Made by a program: the position numbers and the translations under genes
Source of the DNA: CAZDKO01 sp964506075 [NCBI: uncultured bacterium]
GTDB lineage: Bacteria; CAZDME01; JAYEMH01
Reading direction: 5' to 3'
Assembly: GCA_964506075.1 (NCBI GenBank)
Contig: CAZDKO010000014.1
Span: 1-36,953, forward strand
DNA: 36,953 nt
In this document: in pieces, positions 31,955 through 36,953 of the stretch
How the letters are laid out: each line of letters opens with the position of its first letter
Position numbering within the stretch: position 1 is the stretch's first letter
Notes under the pieces: generated by a model
What the model was told of the DNA's origin: nothing
Database searches by the model: none
The model's input: the letters and a program-made list of their open reading frames with translations, nothing else

Positions 31955-33847
31955 TTATTTTGTATCCTTATCCTCTTCCTCTTTAAATTCAGCGTCAACG
32001 ACATCTTCTTCTTTGTTACCCTTGGGTTCCTCTCCCATTTCTGACTCCGGTGCTTCCCCGGTTTCCGTTTTCGGAGGCTCCTGCTGTTGCTTGGCCGTGG
32101 TTTCACGGTAAATAGCCTCAGATAATTTATGAGAAGCCTCGGAAAGACTATCTATCCCCTTCTTTATTTCTTCAACGTTACTACCTTCCATCACCTTTTT
32201 TAAATTTTTAATCTCTTCCTCTATTTTCCCTTTTTCGGTTTCGCTTATTTTATCTCCATAATCTTTAAGGGCTTTTTCCGTAGAAAAGACCAGGCTGTCG
32301 GCCTGGTTCTTTATTTCTATCAATTCCTTTTTCTTTTTATCCTCTTCGGAGAATTTTTCCGCTTCCTTAACCATTCGGTCAACTTCTTCTTTAGAAAGCT
32401 TGGTTGGGGCCGTTATGCGCATAGATTGTTCTTTGCCCGTTCCTTTATCCTTAGCGGAAACATGCAAAATACCGTCAGTATCAATATCAAAAGTAACTTC
32501 AATTTGAGGAATTCCTCTGGGAGCCGGAGGTATGCCCACTAACTGGAATCTACCCAGACTAACGTTATCACCCGCCATCGGTCTTTCTCCCTGTAAAACG
32601 TTAATCTCTACCGCCGTTTGGTTATCAGCCGCGGTTGAAAAAATCTGGCTCTTTCGGGTAGGAATACTGGTATTTCTTTCTATTAAACGGGTACAAACCC
32701 CGCCCAATGTTTCAATTCCCAGGGAAAGAGGGGTTACATCTAAAAGACGGATATTTTTTACGTCTCCGCTTAATACCCCGGCCTGAATAGCCGCTCCCAT
32801 AGCGACACACTCCATCGGGTCAACACCTCTTTCTATCTTTTTACCAACCAGATTTTCAACAAATTTCTGAACAACCGGCATTCGAGTTGGTCCGCCGACC
32901 AGTATGATTTTATCAATATTTGCCGGTTTAAGTTTAGCGTCAGATAAAGCTTGTTCCACCGGATGTTTACACCGGCTAATAACCGGCGCCACTAAATCTT
33001 CCAGTTTAGCTCTGGAAATCGTCATGGTTAAATGTTTGGGCCCCTGGGCATCAGCCGAAATAAAAGGAAGATTAATATCCGTAGTCAAAACATTGGACAA
33101 TTCTATCTTGGCTTTTTCCGCCGCTTCCTTTAAACGCTGCATCGCCATTTTATCCTGTCTTAAGTCTATGCCGTTATCTTTTTTGAATTCATCGGCAATA
33201 TAATCAATTAACCTGTTATCCATATCCGTCCCACCCAGTTGAGTATCTCCACTGGTAGAGAGAACTTCAAATCCGCCTTCAGCCCACATTTCCATTATAG
33301 TGACATCAAGGGTGCCGCCGCCGAAATCAAAAACCATTATTTTCTGCTCCTTGCCGGCTTTATCAATTCCATAAGCCAGACAGGCCGCCGTGGGTTCATT
33401 TATTATTCTTTTGACTTCAAATCCGGCAATAATACCGGCATCTTTGGTAGCCTGCCGCTGATTGTCATTAAAATAAGCCGGAACGGTAATGACTGCCTCG
33501 GTAACTTTATCACCCAGATAAGCCTCCGTATCCTGTTTAATCTTTTGCAAAATAAAAGCGGAAATCTGTTGAGGGGTAAATTCCTGTCCATAAACCTTTA
33601 CTTTATAATCGGTACCCATTTTTCTTTTTATGGCCGTAATCGTTCCCTCAGGGTTACTCACTGCCTGCCGGCGGGCCGGCTCCCCGACGAGTTTCTCTCC
33701 TTTTTTTGTAAAAGCAACGTAAGAAGGGAAAGATTTCCCTCCTAAACTGGTTCCTTCCGCACTGGGAATAATTGTCGGCTTGCCGCCTTCCATAACCGCA
33801 GCAGCGGAGTTTGATGTTCCTAAATCAATTCCAATAATCTTTGCCAT
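31955..33847 (-). CDS. dnaK: chaperone protein DnaK (Hsp70)
   Basis: 630 residues. The ATPase domain carries [52 protein letters not shown] and [10 protein letters not shown]. The substrate domain begins after [13 protein letters not shown] and includes the [17 protein letters not shown] strand. The C-terminal tail is acidic and Gln/Glu-rich, ending in [10 protein letters not shown], the DnaK-like end. The ribosome-binding site AAGGAGG directly precedes the ATG, one of the strongest in the window. Third gene of the hrcA-grpE-dnaK-dnaJ operon. Confidence 0.98.
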   Translation of the reverse strand: MAKIIGIDLGTSNSAAAVMEGGKPTIIPSAEGTSLGGKSFPSYVAFTKKGEKLVGEPARRQAVSNPEGTITAIKRKMGTDYKVKVYGQEFTPQQISAFILQKIKQDTEAYLGDKVTEAVITVPAYFNDNQRQATKDAGIIAGFEVKRIINEPTAACLAYGIDKAGKEQKIMVFDFGGGTLDVTIMEMWAEGGFEVLSTSGDTQLGGTDMDNRLIDYIADEFKKDNGIDLRQDKMAMQRLKEAAEKAKIELSNVLTTDINLPFISADAQGPKHLTMTISRAKLEDLVAPVISRCKHPVEQALSDAKLKPANIDKIILVGGPTRMPVVQKFVENLVGKKIERGVDPMECVAMGAAIQAGVLSGDVKNIRLLDVTPLSLGIETLGGVCTRLIERNTSIPTRKSQIFSTAADNQTAVEINVLQGERPMAGDNVSLGRFQLVGIPPAPRGIPQIEVTFDIDTDGILHVSAKDKGTGKEQSMRITAPTKLSKEEVDRMVKEAEKFSEEDKKKKELIEIKNQADSLVFSTEKALKDYGDKISETEKGKIEEEIKNLKKVMEGSNVEEIKKGIDSLSEASHKLSEAIYRETTAKQQQEPPKTETGEAPESEMGEEPKGNKEEDVVDAEFKEEEDKDTK

Positions 33848-33868
33848 TTTACGCCTCCTTTTTCCTTA

Positions 33869-34369
33869 TTATTTTTTATCTTTTTTCTTACTTATCTTAA
33901 CCATCGCCGGACGGATTACTTTACCTCCCAAAGTATATCCTTTCTGTAATTCCTCCACAATTGTCTCCTCGGGATGTTCATCGGCTTCATGTTCACTGAT
34001 AATTTCATGAAGATGAGGGTCAAATTTTTCTCCCAGCGATTTGATATCCATAACGCCGGCTTTAATCAAAATCTCTTTAAACTGCTTCTGTATTAAAATT
34101 ACCCCTTGTTTAAGCGATTCAAAATCCTTGTGACTATTGGCGGATGCGACCGCCCGGTCTATATTGTCCATTAACGGAAGCAATTTTTGAATTAAAGCTT
34201 CTTCCGCAAATTTAATATAATTTTCTTTCTCTTTTTCAGTCCGTTTGCGATAATTTTCAAACTCAGCTTTTAATCGTAACAACTGGTCAAATAAAATTTT
34301 ATTTTTTTTATTTTCATCTTCACAACTACATTTTTGAACAGAAATAATACTGCGATTTTTATAATTCAT
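33869..34369 (-). CDS. grpE: nucleotide exchange factor GrpE
   Basis: Releases ADP from DnaK. 166 residues. A long N-terminal coiled coil (about 20-65, LLRLKAEFENYRKRTEKEKE) leads to the beta-wing domain with LLPLMDNIDRAVA, VMDIKSLGEKFDPHLHEII and EELQKGYTLGGKVIRPAMVK. The N-terminal 20 residues are short and contain CSC, which I cannot interpret. No good Shine-Dalgarno sequence is close to the ATG; it starts 6 bases after the hrcA stop. Confidence 0.96.
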   Translation of the reverse strand: MNYKNRSIISVQKCSCEDENKKNKILFDQLLRLKAEFENYRKRTEKEKENYIKFAEEALIQKLLPLMDNIDRAVASANSHKDFESLKQGVILIQKQFKEILIKAGVMDIKSLGEKFDPHLHEIISEHEADEHPEETIVEELQKGYTLGGKVIRPAMVKISKKKDKK

Positions 34370-34375
34370 AATAAA

Positions 34376-35422
34376 TTAATTTCCCCTCCCTGTGTTCTTA
34401 ACTAAATGGTCAAAAGCATCGTTTAAACATTCGGCTGTTGAGGAAACCCACGACAGCACCTTGCGATAATCCATCCTTTTGGGTCCGATAATACCGATAG
34501 CCCCTATGGGTTCATCTTTAAAATGATAAGAGGCAAAAACCACACTGCAATCTTTCATTTCGCTGCAACCGCATTCCCGCCCGATTAAAACCTTCACTTT
34601 TTCATCTTTATTGCTTTTAAAAATCCGTTCAAAGGTATTTTTTTTCTCCAGTTTTTTAAATAAAATTACCATTTTTCCCCGGTCTTTAAATTCCGGTTCA
34701 TCCAGAAAAAACCCGGTTCCGTCAAGATATACCTCTTTTTTCTCTTTAAATTCATCAAACTCTTTTAATACTTTTTGCGCTTTTTTATAGAGGCGCTTAA
34801 AATTTTCTCTGGATTTGCCTTTTAATCCCAGGATATTTTCCTTCAGAGACTTTCTGTTTTCATTGTTTAAAAGTTCGCTTAATTCTTTAAGCTCATCTAT
34901 AGAGATATCCTCCTCAATATGAATCAATTTATTTTCCACCACACCTAAATCTGAAACTAAAAGCACAATTACCCTTTTCCCTTCCGTAGCCACTAATTCC
35001 ACCCGGTTAGATTTCCCGGATACGAATCGCGGGGCTATAACTACGGCCGTATGATGGGTAACCGAAGCAAGAACTTTTGAAGTTTGCTTGATAATTTCTT
35101 CCATACTTTTTCTTTCCGGCTGATAATACCGGCTTAAACGCGCCAGCGTTACTTTATCTAATTTCTCGGTTTGTAAAAGATTATCAACGTAAAAACGGTA
35201 TCCTTTATCCGTAGGGATACGTCCCGCAGAAATATGCGGCTGTTTAAAATACCCCATTGATTCCAGCTCGGCCATTTCGTTTCTAATGGTAGCGGTACTC
35301 AGATTAAAATGACAACGTTTAACCAGAGCCTGAGAGGCAACCGGCTGGGTAGATTGAATATAAGTATCTATCGCCGCTTTCAAAATATCTTTTTTTCTCT
35401 GATTTAACATTTCCGTGTTCAT
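34376..35422 (-). CDS. hrcA: heat-inducible transcription repressor HrcA
   Basis: Dimeric repressor that binds CIRCE and senses protein stress through GroEL availability. 348 residues. The winged-helix N-terminus is NQRKKDILKAAIDTYIQSTQ followed by STATIRNEMAELESMGY and QPHISAGRIPTDKGYRFYVD; the inserted and GAF-like parts follow, with a C-terminal GAIGIIGPKRMDY that is a family signature. It is first in the chaperone operon and represses its own promoter through the CIRCE site at 35441-35467. Confidence 0.96.
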   Translation of the reverse strand: MNTEMLNQRKKDILKAAIDTYIQSTQPVASQALVKRCHFNLSTATIRNEMAELESMGYFKQPHISAGRIPTDKGYRFYVDNLLQTEKLDKVTLARLSRYYQPERKSMEEIIKQTSKVLASVTHHTAVVIAPRFVSGKSNRVELVATEGKRVIVLLVSDLGVVENKLIHIEEDISIDELKELSELLNNENRKSLKENILGLKGKSRENFKRLYKKAQKVLKEFDEFKEKKEVYLDGTGFFLDEPEFKDRGKMVILFKKLEKKNTFERIFKSNKDEKVKVLIGRECGCSEMKDCSVVFASYHFKDEPIGAIGIIGPKRMDYRKVLSWVSSTAECLNDAFDHLVKNTGRGN

Positions 35423-35440
35423 TAATAAGTCACTCCGTTT

Positions 35441-35467
35441 TTAGCAGTCAAGATGATAGAGTGCTAA
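35441..35467 (-). promoter_or_regulatory. CIRCE operator
   Basis: TTAGCAGTC, nine bases, GAGTGCTAA. The CIRCE consensus is TTAGCACTC-N9-GAGTGCTAA; one half has a single change. It lies immediately downstream of the -10 of the hrcA promoter, the right place for HrcA repression. Confidence 0.92.
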
Positions 35468-35471
35468 AAAA

Positions 35472-35499
35472 AGCATATCACATTCTGGTTATTTGTCAA
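35472..35499 (-). promoter_or_regulatory. sigma-70-type promoter of hrcA-grpE-dnaK-dnaJ-mtaB
   Basis: A perfect TTGACA (complement of 35494-35499), 16 bases, then TATGCT (35472-35477). CIRCE begins 5 bases downstream of the -10 and covers the start site. Confidence 0.75.
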
Positions 35500-35524
35500 G
35501 GATTTTTGAAAAGGTGCAGATATA

Positions 35525-35540
35525 AGTTTACATGTAAACT
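35525..35540. promoter_or_regulatory. 16-bp perfect palindrome upstream of the hrcA promoter
   Basis: AGTTTACATGTAAACT is a perfect palindrome located 25 bases upstream of the -35 box. It is not CIRCE-related. It could be an activator or second repressor site; nothing in the window identifies the protein. Confidence 0.4.
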
Positions 35541-35572
35541 GGATTTAAAATGCAGGACGGCTCCGAAGCTTT

Positions 35573-35617
35573 AAAAAATCAGCCCTTGTCCTTACTAAAT
35601 TATTTCAGAACAAGGGC
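35573..35617 (-). terminator. intrinsic terminator after small membrane protein gene
   Basis: GCCCTTGT (35582-35589) pairs with ACAAGGGC (35610-35617). On the - strand the stem is followed by TGA and six T (complement of 35573-35578). It separates the small membrane protein gene from the heat-shock operon. Confidence 0.75.
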
Positions 35618-35640
35618 AGCTTATTTAAAATTATCTTTAT

Positions 35641-35862
35641 TTATTCTTTTTCTTCTTTGGCCGGCTCTTCTTTTTTCTGACTGGCCGCCGACTCTTTCAG
35701 TTCATTGACCCCGCCGACTAAAGCTATCAACCCCCCGATTATAAGTATTAATGGGACAGTGGCCATTAAGGCTCTTACAAAAACTTCCCACCAGGCAATT
35801 AAACCAATAACACCTAAAATCAACGCTACTAATCCGCCGATAATACTAATAAATTTCCCCAT
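35641..35862 (-). CDS. small membrane protein of unknown function
   Basis: 73 residues with two hydrophobic helices (about 4-26 and 33-52, with LILIIGGLIALVGGV) and a charged Lys/Glu tail ending EEPAKEEKE. No named family. GGGAGGTG before the ATG, a near-consensus promoter and a strong terminator show it is a real, separately expressed gene. Confidence 0.75.
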   Translation of the reverse strand: MGKFISIIGGLVALILGVIGLIAWWEVFVRALMATVPLILIIGGLIALVGGVNELKESAASQKKEEPAKEEKE

Positions 35863-35897
35863 TTTTCACCTCCCTGTACTGCTTAGAAAGTGAAGTT

Positions 35898-35926
35898 ATA
35901 ATATCACACCATAAACATTCTGTCAA
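35898..35926 (-). promoter_or_regulatory. promoter for small membrane protein gene
   Basis: TTGACA (complement of 35921-35926), 17 bases, TATTAT (35898-35903). The -35 box overlaps the last bases and stop codon of the upstream acyl-CoA synthetase gene. Confidence 0.7.
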
Positions 35927-36953
35927 CTTCTATTATTATTCAGGTCGTCTCTAAGAATCTTTTTGGCGATTTTACCGGTTGTGGTTTTAGGCAATGAATC
36001 CTTAAAAATTATTTTGCGGGGGATTTTATAGGGGGCCACTTGCTGCCGCATAAAAGACATAATTTCTTTTTCCGTTATCTTTTTGTCGGGTTTTAAAACC
36101 ACCACCGCTACGGGAATTTCCCCTCTTTTTTCTTCCTTCTCCCCGATAACGGCCGCCTCACTGATTTGAGGAATCCGGTATAATACTTCTTCTATTTCCC
36201 GGGGATATATGTTCAAACCGTGATGAATAATCAAATCCTTTTTGCGGTCAATAATGTAAATATATCCTTCTTCGTCAATCTTGGTGATATCGCCGCTATA
36301 GAGCCATCCGTCTTTTAAAGCCAGCTCCGTCTCTTCCGGACGATTCCAGTATCCTTTCATTACACTCGGTCCTTTAATTAACAATTCCCCCGCTTCATTG
36401 GCGGGGGCTTCTTTTCCATTATCCTTCATCACCTTAACCTGAATCCCGGGAAGAGCCAAGCCGACTGAACCGGCTTTGCTGCTTTTATTACCGGGATTAA
36501 ATGAAACTACGGGAGAGGCTTCAGTTAAACCGTAACCTTCCAGAAGCGGAAATTTAAATTTTTTATTAAAATTTTCCAGGACGCCAGCAGAAAGTTTATC
36601 CGCCCCGGAAATAGCTAACCTGACCGGATTTAAAAAGGATAAAATCGGCAGTCTCAAAAACCAGGGTAAGTTCAATTCTCCTAAAATTTGAAATAGCGAC
36701 GGTATCCCCACCAGAATGCTTATTCTATAACGGATTATCCCTTTAATTATATCTCCAAACGGCAACATTTTATTAAAAATAATAAATTTTCCTCCGCAAA
36801 AAATAGGGATTAAAACCGAAACGGTAAAACTAAAAGAGTGAAACATCGGTAAAACGCATAAAAAAGAATCCTTGTTTTTTATCATAATGGCCTGGCTACA
36901 GGCACTGACATTAGCTAATAAATTACGGTGTGTAAGCATTGCCCCTTTAGGAT
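35923..36953 (-). CDS. AMP-forming acyl-CoA synthetase/ligase, partial (N-terminus beyond window)
   Basis: Activates a carboxylic acid, probably a fatty acid, to the acyl-adenylate and then the CoA thioester. About 343 C-terminal residues are visible. The frame is open to the window edge and begins inside the adenylation P-loop motif (PKGAMLTHRNLLAN). Then come LLEGYGLTEASPVVSFN, GWLYSGDITKIDEEGYIYIIDRKKD split across two motifs, IIHHGLNIYPREIEE, and the catalytic lysine region LPKTTTGKIAKKILR. The organisation resembles long-chain fatty-acid-CoA ligases, but the substrate cannot be inferred from this part. Confidence 0.92.
   Translation of the reverse strand, partial: PKGAMLTHRNLLANVSACSQAIMIKNKDSFLCVLPMFHSFSFTVSVLIPIFCGGKFIIFNKMLPFGDIIKGIIRYRISILVGIPSLFQILGELNLPWFLRLPILSFLNPVRLAISGADKLSAGVLENFNKKFKFPLLEGYGLTEASPVVSFNPGNKSSKAGSVGLALPGIQVKVMKDNGKEAPANEAGELLIKGPSVMKGYWNRPEETELALKDGWLYSGDITKIDEEGYIYIIDRKKDLIIHHGLNIYPREIEEVLYRIPQISEAAVIGEKEEKRGEIPVAVVVLKPDKKITEKEIMSFMRQQVAPYKIPRKIIFKDSLPKTTTGKIAKKILRDDLNNNRS

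Noticed and set aside
33660-33685. GC-rich CTGCCGGCGGGCC stretch in dnaK as a copy of the GC-rich repeat at 18916-18955
   Set aside because: It encodes the normal DnaK segment EPARRQAV, so coding constraint explains it, and the match is only superficial.
33239-33745. 168-residue + strand open frame inside dnaK
   Set aside because: Antisense to highly conserved DnaK coding sequence; long antisense frames are common in such genes and no ribosome site or domain is seen.

Overview
The window is a gene-dense, mostly housekeeping stretch of a bacterial chromosome with moderately low GC content. Only two protein genes lie on the + strand; everything else runs leftward on the - strand. A BamE/SmpA-like lipoprotein, a PEP-CTERM exported protein and a type IV prepilin peptidase point to a diderm bacterium. 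The mix of gene families and the very repetitive spacers resemble uncultured candidate-phylum bacteria (Omnitrophota-like is my guess, low confidence). No single gene proves the lineage.

Layout, left to right. (1) 1-4316: the classic rpsB-tsf-pyrH-frr-uppS-cdsA operon, with cdsA cut by the window edge, a promoter before rpsB and an unexpected hairpin terminator between frr and uppS. (2) 4414-15225: a head-to-tail run on the - strand, in transcription order aroE, pilD, aroC, aroK, aroB, a TPR/pseudo-protease protein, an unknown gene, dprA, topA and xerC. A good promoter precedes aroE. It combines the late shikimate pathway with DNA uptake and topology functions. (3) 15299-16700: a NUDIX gene (+), a HIT gene (-) and a CAU-anticodon tRNA (probably Ile2). 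(4) 16706-22224: an accessory island of exported or membrane proteins (PEP-CTERM protein, chagasin-type protease inhibitor, lipoprotein, PIG-L deacetylase, GNAT, MarC, a small exported protein). Its spacers are packed with repeats, and it holds a candidate small RNA or attenuator. (5) 22468-23343 (+): a thymidylate synthase of the archaeal/Chloroflexi-like type. (6) 23373-29380: cvpA, nif3-like, dnaG, rpoD, a PII-like protein with a shortened T-loop, and dgkA. (7) 29446-35499: the heat-shock operon hrcA-grpE-dnaK-dnaJ followed by mtaB, with a CIRCE operator. (8) 35573-36953: a small membrane protein and the C-terminal part of an acyl-CoA synthetase.

The most unusual feature is a set of heptanucleotide-periodic intergenic arrays. 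At least four different seven-base words are used (CTTANNN, TAGTNNN/ACTANNN, GTGTNAN, YATNNGC). Several arrays contain the word in both orientations, so they can fold back. Three arrays begin at the stop codon of the gene upstream of them, and another pair brackets the tRNA. Two copies of one family share a 41-nt block with a single mismatch, in opposite orientation, and one of these copies carries what looks like a nested insertion of a GC-rich palindrome. Because seven is not divisible by three and many units contain TAA or TAG, such arrays put stop codons in all three frames just after genes. Whether this is function or by-product is open.
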